Of a DNA stretch of 64,000 nt, positions 56,429 to 64,000 are shown piece by piece; position 1 is the first letter of the stretch, and every line of letters begins with the position of its first letter. The stretch is from Myxococcota bacterium (GTDB lineage Bacteria > Myxococcota_A > Polyangia > Palsa-1104 > JAEUJZ01). Made by a program: the position numbers and the translations under genes. The stretch lies in the NCBI GenBank assembly GCA_025057315.1, contig JANWXW010000039.1, forward strand, positions 62,001 to 126,000. Reading direction: 5' to 3'. The notes below the pieces were generated by a model. It was not told where the DNA came from and searched no databases. It worked only from the letters and a program-made list of their open reading frames with translations.

Positions 56429-56442
56429 GCCTGATATCAGGC
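56429..56442. promoter_or_regulatory. 14-bp perfect palindrome, possible operator
   Basis: GCCTGATATCAGGC is perfectly self-complementary, 87 bp upstream of rpmB and 23 bp before the ATG of the Cpreg gene. Its position between divergent genes suggests a binding site for a dimeric regulator. No regulator gene is adjacent. Confidence 0.4.
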
Positions 56443-56464
56443 AAGATGGAATATGGAGGCGTTG

Positions 56465-57895
56465 ATGCCACCTGCGGGCGGGCGCGGAAGATCCTGGTGG
56501 GACCGCCTGGCCTGGCCGTTGGGACTGCTACTGGCCATGCAGCTGGGGCTGGTGGCTGGCATGGGCTGGGAGCGTCTTCGAGGCCGCCGCGCAGGGGGTG
56601 GAGGGCCGGCCCCTGCTCCCCCTGCGATGCCCGAGGGGAAGCCTGCACCGGCGACAGCCCCCCAGCGGGCCGGGGTTGCATTGAGGGTTCAGGTGCTCGA
56701 TGAGGCCGGGCGCCCGCGGGCCGGGGCCGAGGTGGTGGTCCATGCGGTCGATGACAGGGGGCGGCCGCACGACGAAAGCCTGACTCTGGAGCCGGTGGGA
56801 GAACTGGGCATCGTGCATGGCCGTCTGCCGCTGCCTGAGGAGGTGGGGGTCGGGGGCCGGGCGGGGCGGGAGCCGCTGCGCCGAGACCAGACCGACGCCC
56901 AAGGCCTGGTGGAGCTGCGGAACCTGCCGCCCGGTCGCATGCAGCTCAGCGCCCGCCATCTGGGCCAGTCGGCCTCGGCCGAGGTGGTGGTCTGGCCGGA
57001 AGGGGCAGGCACGCTGGCAGCAGCCGTCGTGCTGCGGCTTCGCCCGCTCGTTCCGTCTCCCGGGGCGCCGACCGGAGAGCCCGAGGCGGTGGGGTCCTGG
57101 ACCCAGCGTGCTCCCGTGGAGCCCACCGCAGCTGGCGAGCCCTCCGATATCTCCGGTCAGGTGATCGACGAGCGCGGCCTGCCGCTGGCCCGCGTGCGCA
57201 TCGAGGCCCAAGCGGGCGCGCTGCGGCGCCATGCCCTGAGCGATGCCAGCGGAGGCTTCGCCCTGATGGCGGTGCCGGCCGGGGCGGTGACGCTGCTGCT
57301 GACCCATCCGGGCTTCGCGCCGTTGAGCCTTCACCTCGACGAGGCGAAGCGCCGCGCGCCGCTCCGGCTCCAGCTCCTGCCGGGGGGGGGCATCGAGGGG
57401 TTGCTACGGCAGAGGCGCCTGGGCGGGCCGCCCGAGCGAGCACGGCTGGTGGCGATAAGTGGATCCCTGCGCCTGCCGATTTCGCTCCAGCCCGACGGGC
57501 GCTTTCGCGTCACCGGCCTGCCCGCGGGCGACATCACCCTGCGCGCCGAGGCGCCGGGGTTCGCGCCGCTCCAACGCCGGCTGCAGCTCCCGCCGGCAGA
57601 GCGGCCCGACGAGGTAACGCTGCGCGATCTGGTCCTCGAGATGGAGGTGGCCGGCACCGTCTCGGGCACCGTCCGCGATGGGCGGGGCGCAGTCGATGGG
57701 GCCGTGGTGCGGGTGCTGGACGAACAGGGCGTCGAGTGGGGGCGAGCGCGGAGCGATGTCTCAGGGCGGTTTCGCATCGATGGGCTGCCGCCGGGGACGC
57801 ACCGCATCGAGGCCCGCTCGACCGACGGCGGAGTCCACTCCTCCGTCGAGGTGCGCGGCGGGGACGAGGTTGATATCGATCTGGAGATTCGCTAG
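56465..57895 (+). CDS. Membrane-anchored protein with repeated carboxypeptidase-regulatory-like domains
   Basis: A protein of 476 residues. The ATG at 56465 has GGAGG five bases upstream; an earlier in-frame ATG is at 56453. An N-terminal anchor (WPLGLLLAMQLGLVAGMGW) is followed by a Pro/Ala linker and four beta-sandwich repeats of the CpregD type: VQVLDEAGRPRAGAEVVVHA, ISGQVIDERGLPLARVRIEA, VSGTVRDGRGAVDGAVVRVL and related PDGRFRVTGLPAGDITLRAEA strands. These are typical of extracytoplasmic binding or structural proteins. The stop codon TAG shares a CTAG with the stop of the convergent tail-tube gene. Confidence 0.85.
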   Translation: MPPAGGRGRSWWDRLAWPLGLLLAMQLGLVAGMGWERLRGRRAGGGGPAPAPPAMPEGKPAPATAPQRAGVALRVQVLDEAGRPRAGAEVVVHAVDDRGRPHDESLTLEPVGELGIVHGRLPLPEEVGVGGRAGREPLRRDQTDAQGLVELRNLPPGRMQLSARHLGQSASAEVVVWPEGAGTLAAAVVLRLRPLVPSPGAPTGEPEAVGSWTQRAPVEPTAAGEPSDISGQVIDERGLPLARVRIEAQAGALRRHALSDASGGFALMAVPAGAVTLLLTHPGFAPLSLHLDEAKRRAPLRLQLLPGGGIEGLLRQRRLGGPPERARLVAISGSLRLPISLQPDGRFRVTGLPAGDITLRAEAPGFAPLQRRLQLPPAERPDEVTLRDLVLEMEVAGTVSGTVRDGRGAVDGAVVRVLDEQGVEWGRARSDVSGRFRIDGLPPGTHRIEARSTDGGVHSSVEVRGGDEVDIDLEIR

Positions 57896-58830
57896 CCGAC
57901 CGTGCCCGGGCCTGGCTTGAGCTCCATCCGCTCGCAGTACATGCTGACGCGGATTTTCTGGATCTGTGACTGCTTGCTGTCGTGCTTGAGCGGGCTGACC
58001 TCGAGGATGCCGAGGTTATAGATGTCCAGGATGAGCAACGGCGTGCTGGTGTCGCGCTTGAGGTATTCGATGTGGCCGTTGGTTTCCTCGCCAGGCACGT
58101 GCTCGCCATCGCGGACGAACCTCTTGTACCAGGCTAGCCAGGGCTGCGCATCCCGCTCCAGCACCGTCACCTGGAGTTGCGGAAACTCCACGCGCCCTGG
58201 CTCCTTGCGTGGGATCAGCTCCCTGCCAATGGGCACGGTGATGATGTTCTGCTTCACGGTGAAGGCGTCGATTTTGGCGTTGGGCAACTTCTTGCCACCG
58301 CTGAATTTGTCGATCTTAAAGCTGAAGTTGGAGGGCAGCCACAGGCGCTGCTTGTTCCACTCCTCCTTGGCCTCCTGCTCGGCTGGATGCTTGCCAGAGG
58401 CCTTCTGGACCTCCATGCGCTCGACGGCAAACTTGACCGTCATATAGGCTGGCTCCTTGGCCGCGCCGTCCAGCGCTGGAAACCCCACCTCGCTGATGAG
58501 GGCGCCGTAGAAGTTGCGCCGCCAGCGCTCGTTGTTGTCAAAGTCCAGCGCGACGATCGACCCATCTCGCCGCTCGGCGTCGTAGTTGAAGCTGGCTGCG
58601 ATCCACTTCCAGAAGCGCGGCGCCATGGACATGCCGACCTGGATCGTCACATCGTCGAACTGGGGCCGGGCCGGATAGCGCAGCACCGTCGCCTCCTTGC
58701 CGATTTTGTCCTCCACCACGCCGGCGGACTTGAGCGCCCCGCCTTCCACGGTCTGCAGGGTCCCGACGTATTGGCCATCGAGTTCCAGGACGAAGCGGTC
58801 CGAGATGTATGCGCGGGCGTTCTTGCTCAT
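57892..58830 (-). CDS. Tail-tube-like (T4 gp19-type) protein with two tandem tube domains
   Basis: 312 residues with the fold signature of phage/injection-system tube proteins. Domain 1 (about 10-141): FVLELDGQYVGTLQTVEGG, FDDVTIQVGMSMAPRFWKW, GALISEVGFPAL, FAVERMEVQ. Domain 2 (about 167-305) repeats the order: EFPQLQVTVL, QPWLAWYKRF, LILDIYNLGILEVSP, MYCERMEL. So the protein seems internally duplicated, as in phage T5 pb6, where three copies form a ring equal to six tube subunits. The domain match is by pattern recognition, not a search. No sheath, baseplate, portal or lysis gene lies in the neighbouring several kb. It may belong to a dispersed contractile system, or it may be a domesticated tube. 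Confidence 0.6.
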   Translation of the reverse strand: MSKNARAYISDRFVLELDGQYVGTLQTVEGGALKSAGVVEDKIGKEATVLRYPARPQFDDVTIQVGMSMAPRFWKWIAASFNYDAERRDGSIVALDFDNNERWRRNFYGALISEVGFPALDGAAKEPAYMTVKFAVERMEVQKASGKHPAEQEAKEEWNKQRLWLPSNFSFKIDKFSGGKKLPNAKIDAFTVKQNIITVPIGRELIPRKEPGRVEFPQLQVTVLERDAQPWLAWYKRFVRDGEHVPGEETNGHIEYLKRDTSTPLLILDIYNLGILEVSPLKHDSKQSQIQKIRVSMYCERMELKPGPGTVG

Positions 58831-58913
58831 GACCTGTGTCCTCGGCGCAAGCGTACCACGCCGCTGTCTTCTGGATTATCGGTGCACTGGCCGCAGGGTT
58901 GCGTGCTATGCTA

Positions 58914-58938
58914 AGAGGGAGTTCCATGAGGAACCCTC
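58914..58938 (+). other. Hairpin enclosing the start codon of the UPF0158 gene
   Basis: GTTCC and GGAAC pair around a 4-nt loop that holds the ATG; the stem continues through an A bulge with GGG/CCT pairs. The GGGAG ribosome-binding motif is in the 5' arm, so the fold would block initiation. Prediction by eye. Confidence 0.45.
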
Positions 58939-59393
58939 GAGTCGTTGCGATCGACTGGGTGGCTTTGCAGCGCGCCTTCGAACGCCTTGATGCTACGTGC
59001 GAGGGAGAACCTCATCCCTACCTCAACCTACGCACCGGCAAGGTCGCCTACTTCGGCGCCAACGGGTGCACCAACCTGTCGGACACCCTAGACCTGGACC
59101 GCTATGTGGCCCTGACGCTCTCCGAGCAGGCCCTGAGGGACCGCCACGCCCGTCTGCGTGCTTTCATCGCCACCGTGCCCGAGCCCGAGCTGTCGCTGCG
59201 CCTGCGCGAGGCGCTGTCGCAACAAGGCGGCATGGGAGCATTTTACGACATCCTCCTGGAACACCCCCACCACCACGCCCGCTGGCAGCGCACCGAAGCC
59301 CCCCGCCTGTACGCACTCATCGAAGAATGGCTCCGCAGCGAGGGTCTGGAGGGCCTCACCGCCCCGCCCTGGCGGCAGTTAGCCAACCAATGA
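58926..59393 (+). CDS. UPF0158 family protein
   Basis: 155 residues from ATG 58926. The N-terminus (VVAIDWVALQRAFERLDATC) and a beta segment with the conserved GKVAYFGANGCTN-like turn mark the UPF0158 family. The region DRYVALTLSEQALRDRHARL and the C-terminal LYALIEEWLRSEGLEGLT are helical. Function unknown. The start codon sits in the loop of a hairpin that includes the ribosome-binding site. An in-frame upstream ATG at 58836 would add 30 residues that overlap the divergent gene; that is less likely. Confidence 0.8.
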   Translation: MRNPRVVAIDWVALQRAFERLDATCEGEPHPYLNLRTGKVAYFGANGCTNLSDTLDLDRYVALTLSEQALRDRHARLRAFIATVPEPELSLRLREALSQQGGMGAFYDILLEHPHHHARWQRTEAPRLYALIEEWLRSEGLEGLTAPPWRQLANQ

Positions 59394-59509
59394 TTGAACC
59401 ATCCATCCAATGATGCCCGGACGCCCCCCTCGTCAGCGGGAAGGGGCAGGGGAAGTGGCGTGGCCAGGGACCGTAGTAAGAGGAAGAATGGTCATTTTAC
59501 CGAGAGAAC

Positions 59510-60358
59510 ATGGATCACAGCGATGCCATCCGTCGTGCCGCAGCCGCTCTCTCCGAGGCAGACGCGCTGCTCGTCGGGGCCGGAGCCGGAATGGGGGTGG
59601 ACTCTGGCCTGCCGGATTTTCGTGGCGATCGTGGCTTCTGGCGTGCCTACCCTGTGTGCGAGCGGCTCGGCCTGAACTTCGCATCCATGGCCAACCCGCG
59701 CTGGTTCGTCACCGATCCGGCCTTCGCCTGGGGCTTCTACGGCCACCGGCTCAACCTGTACCGCCGTACCCGGCCCCATGCCGGTTTCCGCCTGCTGCTG
59801 GACTGGGCTGCCCGCAAGCGCCATGGCCTGTTTGTCTTCACCTCAAACGTGGATGGGCAGTTTCAGCGCGCAGGCGTGCCGCCCGAGCGGGTGGTGGAGG
59901 TACATGGATCCATCCATCACCTGCAGTGCCTGCGCAGCTGCGGCGTGGGCATCGTGCCGGCCGATGGGTTCAACGTAGAGGTCGATGAGGAAACGCTGCG
60001 GGCGCGGCCACCCTTGCCCACCTGCAGCGCATGTTTGGGGGTTCTGCGTCCCAACATCCTGATGTTTGGTGATGCCACCTGGGACGACGGTCGCACCATC
60101 GACCAAGAGCAGCGCCTGGAGGCCTGGCTGCACGAGGTGCCGCGCGGGCGCCTGGTCGTCCTTGAATGCGGCGCCGGCACCGCAGTGCCCAGCGTGCGCC
60201 ACTTCTGCGAGGGCGTGGCCGAGGCTCGGCAGGCGACGCTGGTGCGCATCAACCCCCACGAACCAGAGGTCCCTGCCGGCGCCATCGCGATTCCACTGGG
60301 CGCGCTGGAGGCCTTGACCCTGATCGACCGGGCCATGCGCCACGATCTTGCCGCATGA
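59510..60358 (+). CDS. Sir2-family NAD-dependent protein deacetylase
   Basis: A 282-residue sirtuin. NAD loop GAGAGMGVDSGLPDFRGDRG (23-42), SNVDGQFQRAG (112-122, TQNID position), catalytic His 132 in VHGS, and a zinc site C140-x3-C144 ... C172-x2-C175. The C-terminal NAD motif reads LECGAGTAVPSVRHF instead of the common GTSLxVxP. This places it in a divergent branch, not the best-known CobB type; other acyl-lysine activities are possible. It stands alone before tRNA-Lys. Confidence 0.9.
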   Translation: MDHSDAIRRAAAALSEADALLVGAGAGMGVDSGLPDFRGDRGFWRAYPVCERLGLNFASMANPRWFVTDPAFAWGFYGHRLNLYRRTRPHAGFRLLLDWAARKRHGLFVFTSNVDGQFQRAGVPPERVVEVHGSIHHLQCLRSCGVGIVPADGFNVEVDEETLRARPPLPTCSACLGVLRPNILMFGDATWDDGRTIDQEQRLEAWLHEVPRGRLVVLECGAGTAVPSVRHFCEGVAEARQATLVRINPHEPEVPAGAIAIPLGALEALTLIDRAMRHDLAA

Positions 60359-60493
60359 CGGGCTCTCCAGCCCGCCCGGCGTCCTTCCTCGCGCTGGGGC
60401 ACCACCACACGCCTCCCACAGGGCCCGTCGACCGAAAGCGGAGGCATGGTCTTGCGTCGTGCCTCCGGCTCGCCGAACGTGTGCCCCAGGGGG

Positions 60494-60566
60494 TGGGCTC
60501 GGTGGGATTTGAACCCACGGCCAACGGCTTAAAAGGCCGCTGCTCTACCGGCTGAGCTACAAGCCC
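60494..60566 (-). tRNA. tRNA-Lys (TTT)
   Basis: Complete cloverleaf on the minus strand: acceptor GGGCTTG/CGAGCCC, D-arm GCTC-AGCCGGTA-GAGC, anticodon stem GCGGC/GCCGT with loop CTTTTAA (anticodon TTT), variable TGGCC, T-arm GTGGG-TTCAAAT-CCCAC. The genomic 3' bases after the discriminator A are CCC, so the CCA end must be added or repaired by nucleotidyltransferase. Confidence 0.96.
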
Positions 60567-60603
60567 GCTTGCGAGGGTTGCATACCATGCACCTGCCAGC
60601 GGG

Positions 60604-62040
60604 TCAACGACGGGCCTGACGGTTGCGTGGAGGCGGCTCCCCCCCCGGCAGCAGATCGCGGCGCCGCGGCGGCCGCAAGCGCCGCAGAAGCAAGAACATC
60701 GCCACCGCCACCGCCGTCCCGATGGCCGCCGCCAGGGGCAGCGCCACCGCCGTGCGCAGCAGCGGCGAGGGCTCCGGCGCCTGCGCCACCCTCTCTTCCT
60801 CCTCACGCTCCTCCAGGTGGGGAAGCACGGGCTGGTGCAGCTGTACCTGCTCCATCACCTGCCCGGTCTTGCTGATGGCGGTCAGGACTGCCTCGTCGCC
60901 GCGCACGCGCACGCGCAGGTAGTGGTGCTCGGCGCGGAAAAGACGCAGCGCACGCCGGTCGGCCGCGGTGCAGGGCTGCGAGCGCGGGTAGAGCGGAGCG
61001 CCGCCCCCGCCCGAAATGAAATAGCGCACCCCATCGCGCTCCAAATGCTGGTAGGCATGCTCGTGGCCGCCGAAGACAGCGCGCACCCGGTAGCGGCTAA
61101 ACAGCGGCACCAGCCGCCTCTGCATCCGCTCGCTCCCACAGTAGGCACCCACAGCGTAGGGCGGCTGGTGCAAAAAGACAAAGATGTGGCGGATGTGCTC
61201 GTCGCTGCTGCCAGCGCGCAGGGTGTGCTCCAGCCACTCGGCCTGACCGTTGTCGTAGGGGCTGTTGCCGTCCAGCGCTACAAACAGGGCGTTGCTGTAG
61301 CGGAACGAGTAGTACACCACGCGGTTGCGCGGGTTCTCGCCCCCTGGTAGGACAAAGAAGCGGTAGAACCGGCTGGCATCCGGGTCGCCGCGCAGCTCGT
61401 GGTTGCCCAGGGCCGGGTACATGGGAGCCGAGCGCAGCAGCGGCGCCGCCGTGGCGAAGAAGCGCCGCCATTGGTGCTCGTCGCCCGCATTGCCCACCAT
61501 GTCGCCCGTCTGAAGAATGAAGTCAGGCGCCTCGGGCAGCATGGCACGGATGACCTGGGCATGGTCAGCGTCCCGATCCCGGTTGTCCCCGTAGACGAGA
61601 AAGGTGAACGGCCCCCGTGCCGTCGCGGTGACAAACTCGGCTGGCTCGCTGCGGCGCTCGATGCCTGGCACCTCCTCCCTCCCGCGACCAGCGCCCCCCA
61701 GCGGGGCGGGCCGAATGGCCACCACGTAGCGATACCGGGTCCCGGGCCGGAGGCCGGATAGGCGCACCTCGTGATGCGTGCCGGGGGGCGACAGAAACGC
61801 AGTGCGCCGCCCAGGCAGGTCCAAGCGAACCATGCCCAAGGCCGGCACGTCCGTCTCCCAGACCACGACGATGCCGTCGGTGCGTACATCTTGCAGGTAA
61901 GGCCCGACGGTAAAGTGGGCCTCGCGCGGCTGGCTGCTCCCGCTGCGCTGCTCTGACAGTGGACGCATCGCCCCTGCCGAGCCACCACGCAGGAGCGCAA
62001 TGGCCATGAGCAGCAGGGGACAGAGACAGGCGCGCAGCAA
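60604..62040 (-). CDS. Purple-acid-phosphatase-like protein with C-terminal membrane anchor
   Basis: 478 residues. Signal peptide (MLRACLCPLLLMAIALLRGG). An N-terminal FN3-like domain (VGPYLQDVRTDGIVVVWET) precedes a calcineurin-like phosphatase: YGDNRDRDADH, QTGDMVGNAGD, ALGNHELRG, VFLHQPPYAVG and GGHEHAYQH, giving the full set of metal ligands. The C-terminus has one membrane span (TAVALPLAAAIGTAVAVAMF) followed by an Arg-rich tail (RRLRPPRRR), a topology similar to sorting or retention tags. Extracytoplasmic phosphatase; substrate unknown. The tRNA-Lys gene lies 38 bp downstream. Confidence 0.88.
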   Translation of the reverse strand: MLRACLCPLLLMAIALLRGGSAGAMRPLSEQRSGSSQPREAHFTVGPYLQDVRTDGIVVVWETDVPALGMVRLDLPGRRTAFLSPPGTHHEVRLSGLRPGTRYRYVVAIRPAPLGGAGRGREEVPGIERRSEPAEFVTATARGPFTFLVYGDNRDRDADHAQVIRAMLPEAPDFILQTGDMVGNAGDEHQWRRFFATAAPLLRSAPMYPALGNHELRGDPDASRFYRFFVLPGGENPRNRVVYYSFRYSNALFVALDGNSPYDNGQAEWLEHTLRAGSSDEHIRHIFVFLHQPPYAVGAYCGSERMQRRLVPLFSRYRVRAVFGGHEHAYQHLERDGVRYFISGGGGAPLYPRSQPCTAADRRALRLFRAEHHYLRVRVRGDEAVLTAISKTGQVMEQVQLHQPVLPHLEEREEEERVAQAPEPSPLLRTAVALPLAAAIGTAVAVAMFLLLRRLRPPRRRDLLPGGEPPPRNRQARR

Positions 62041-62583
62041 GGGTGCCGAGTGGCTCCGGGTCTAGCGCAGTTTGAGCCGTGGCATCCCCCCCCTAGCAGC
62101 ACCGATGGACCGAGCCGACGTGAGTGGGGATGCCTCGCGGTGCTGGGAAAGCGCGGACAGCTCGGCCCTCCTGTCTCCTTGGGGCCGGGCCGCCGCCCCC
62201 CTGCTGCTGGTGCTACGGATGACCGACTGCTCCGGCTGATGGCTGAGCGAACTCGGCTCCGGGCCTCCGTCCCGCTTCCTCCAAGCCCGCATCGACACGC
62301 CTGCCAGGTGGCAACGCCGGGATGCATGCGTGTCGACCACGCCATGGTGCAACGGCTGCCTGCCCTGCACCCGCTGGGCAGCTGGCAGGCTCGTCCCCGC
62401 CCCGAGCGGCCTCGGACCTCTTCTGGCAGCGTCGTGGGCGACGTCGCGCAGGGTGCTCATGGTATCCATGGTATCAGGAGCCAGGCCAGCCCCGAAATGG
62501 GCACGCCCCGCAGGGGCGTTGACTCTGGGCGGAGGGTGCGGCAACCTTCGCCGCGTGGCGGAGTCTTGTCGCCGGCCAACGCA
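62041..62583. other. Gene-poor intergenic region, divergent
   Basis: About 540 bp between the divergent phosphatase and Cys-rich lipoprotein genes; must hold both promoters. It contains a short tandem repeat (catggtatc twice, 62457-62474) and a perfect hairpin ACGCCCC-GCA-GGGGCGT (62503-62519). No gene is supported; the overlapping open frames are compositional. Confidence 0.4.
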
Positions 62584-64000
62584 ATGCCCTTCCCCCTGAC
62601 CGCAGCGCGGGCCGCCGCGCTTTGTCTTGTCGTGCTGCTCGGTGCATGCACGCCGCGCTTCTCGCCGGCGCCGGCCTGCCGGAGCTGGGAGTATGCCGCT
62701 GATAGCACCGAGCCGCCCGTGCACTGTCTGTTTTTCCCGGTGGGCCTTGCCATGGACCCGCTAGGTGATGCGCTGTATGTCACCAACAGCAACGCCGATC
62801 TCAGCTTTGGCGGTGCTACGCTGGTGACCATCGATCTGCTGCGCTACGAGCGCGCTGTCGGCTGCTTCCGTCGCTACGGCGGGCAGCCAGGGCGGGCGGG
62901 CGATGCGGACTGCGGCATCGTCGACTGCGCGGACAGTGGCCTGCGTCGTCTTCCCGCCGGCGCTACTTTCGAGGCCATCTTGCGCCTGGAGGGCGAGCAG
63001 GGCCAGCCCGCGGCCTACGACCGGTGCTACTGCGAGGTCGACCCGCTCGATCGCAAGCTGGTCAACTGCGCGGCCGACCGCTTTGTCCTGTATCGCCAGA
63101 CGCGCAAGACCGGCAATTTCTCTGGCATGGTGCGCCTGCTGGCGGAGGATCCGCCGGACTGGCGCCGGCCTGATCCAGAGCTGACCCGGCGTCTGTTTCT
63201 GCCGGTCCGCGGCGACCCGTCGGTTACGCTGGTGGACGTTGTGCGTCCCTCGCGGCTTGAGCGACCGCCCCTGTCCGAGCTCCAGCTTGATGTGCGGTGC
63301 GGCGAGGTCGAGGAGGGACCTGTGCGTTCCTGCGATGATGCCCATCGGGTGCAGCGGACCGCTGATACGGTGCCCATCCATCCGGATCGGCCTGAGGAGG
63401 GCGAGCGGCCCCGGCTGGAGCTGCCACCCGAGCCCTTCAGCGTCACCCCAGACCGAGGCTGCAAGCTGCCCGGCTACCGCCACCGCCGTGGCGACCGCGA
63501 TGCCCAAGGTCGGCCGCTGTGCCGCGACGGCAGCGGCAGTGTGCGGAATGACCTCTATTATGAGTACCTGGTTTCCACGCACCTAAGTGGCCCCGAGCTA
63601 GCTGTGCTGGACCTTCTTCCTCCCGGGGGGTGGCCGGTGCTGGCCGATGTGCGGGGTGGCCTCATCCCGACCTCGTCCCAGGGGGCGCGGGGGGCCTTTT
63701 CTGCTGCCGCCCGCGTGCCTGGCGACCTCAGCCAACCCTGGTATGTGACCTCGCGGCTGAGCGGCCAGATCACCACCTTCCGCCTGCTGTCCGGCGGGCC
63801 GGCGATCGTGCCGGGTCTGCTGTTCAACGTCTCCTCCGCCTTTGCTGGGACGGGCCAGGATGTGCGCGATCTGGTGTTCGAGCCGGGGGGTGGGCGCGCC
63901 TTCATGACGTTGCCCTCGCCCCCGTCGCTGCTGGTCCTCGACACCCGGCCGGACCCGCTCACGGGAGTCCCCTTCAACCAGGTACTTTCTGTCGTCGACA
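62584..64000 (+). CDS. Large Cys-containing lipoprotein, beta-propeller-like, 3' truncated by window
   Basis: ATG at 62584 opens a frame with no stop to the window end (472 codons). The N-terminus MPFPLTAARAAALCLVVLLG then ACTPRF is a lipoprotein signal (lipobox LGAC). The mature part has segments typical of YncE/quinoprotein-like propellers found in Myxococcota: FFPVGLAMDPLGDALYVTNS and ATLVTIDLLRYE, later DVRDLVFEPGGGRAFMT and LLVLDTRPD. Paired Cys (CYCEVD, CGIVDC) suggest disulfides. The C-terminal end lies outside the window. Function unknown; surface binding is plausible. Confidence 0.8.
   Translation, partial: MPFPLTAARAAALCLVVLLGACTPRFSPAPACRSWEYAADSTEPPVHCLFFPVGLAMDPLGDALYVTNSNADLSFGGATLVTIDLLRYERAVGCFRRYGGQPGRAGDADCGIVDCADSGLRRLPAGATFEAILRLEGEQGQPAAYDRCYCEVDPLDRKLVNCAADRFVLYRQTRKTGNFSGMVRLLAEDPPDWRRPDPELTRRLFLPVRGDPSVTLVDVVRPSRLERPPLSELQLDVRCGEVEEGPVRSCDDAHRVQRTADTVPIHPDRPEEGERPRLELPPEPFSVTPDRGCKLPGYRHRRGDRDAQGRPLCRDGSGSVRNDLYYEYLVSTHLSGPELAVLDLLPPGGWPVLADVRGGLIPTSSQGARGAFSAAARVPGDLSQPWYVTSRLSGQITTFRLLSGGPAIVPGLLFNVSSAFAGTGQDVRDLVFEPGGGRAFMTLPSPPSLLVLDTRPDPLTGVPFNQVLSVVD

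Noticed and set aside
57892..58830. Prophage or complete injection-system locus
   Set aside because: No other tail, capsid, portal, integrase or lysis gene is visible on either side; the neighbours are ordinary chromosomal genes.
62062..62724. 220-residue minus-strand frame before the Cys-rich lipoprotein
   Set aside because: Non-conserved Arg/Pro-rich translation crossing the start of a better gene.

Overview
The window looks like chromosomal DNA of a very high-GC (about 70 % by eye) Myxococcota/delta-proteobacterial bacterium. The clearest pointers are a polysaccharide-monooxygenase-like protein of the type first named from Sorangium (SCE4755) that ends in a MYXO-CTERM-like tail (Cys, hydrophobic segment, five Arg), two receptor Ser/Thr kinases with Pro-rich C-termini, a DUF1592/DUF1588 plus DUF1552 pair, many predicted lipoproteins of unknown function, and AgmX/TonB-like C-terminal domains. 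No prophage, IS element or CRISPR array was recognised. The codon pattern is uniform, so most long antisense reading frames are shadows.

Layout. 1-4.5 kb: the end of an Hsp20 gene, a zinc-ribbon Ser/Thr kinase, an unknown exported protein and an M15/DUF882-type peptidoglycan peptidase (all but Hsp20 on the minus strand). 4.8-10.3 kb: a DUF1592-type lipoprotein, a Tat-exported DUF1552 protein and a lipoprotein prolyl oligopeptidase. 10.5-12.6 kb: three tandem, distantly paralogous all-helical proteins of unknown function. 12.7-15.4 kb: a lysozyme-like lipoprotein and a P-loop ATPase fused to a TonB-like C-terminal domain. 15.5-20.2 kb: a YkgJ-type Cys-cluster protein followed by dapD, dapE and an aminotransferase (diaminopimelate/lysine branch). 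20.2-24.7 kb: gnd and gpsA from a shared divergent promoter region, an unknown protein and an acyl-CoA dehydrogenase. 24.9-33.1 kb: secreted proteins (LamG, YARHG, CapA-like, LPMO-like), an SDR, recN and a second Ser/Thr kinase. 33.8-36.2 kb: an OmpR/PhoB-type two-component pair. 37.2-42.1 kb: the conserved yceD-rpmF-plsX-fabH-fabD-fabG-acpP operon for type II fatty acid synthesis, but with no fabF after acpP. 42.7-50.4 kb: NUDIX, nucleotide-sugar epimerase, TPR, PdxH and Asp-box proteins. 50.4-52.2 kb: thiC under a TPP riboswitch. 52.9-60.6 kb: tRNA-Val, RidA, an RND exporter, L28, a Cpreg-repeat protein, a lone two-domain tail-tube-like protein, UPF0158, Sir2 and tRNA-Lys. 60.6-64 kb: a membrane-anchored purple-acid-phosphatase-like protein and the start of a large Cys-rich lipoprotein whose frame runs off the window.

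Themes: envelope biology dominates (peptidoglycan precursor synthesis and turnover, lipoproteins, RND export, surface polysaccharide), together with core lipid and cofactor synthesis. The least explained items are the helical triad (10.5-12.6 kb), the ATPase-TonB fusion (13.4-15.4 kb), the duplicated tail-tube-like protein (57.9-58.8 kb) and several short intergenic direct repeats, two of which copy the 3' end of the neighbouring gene.
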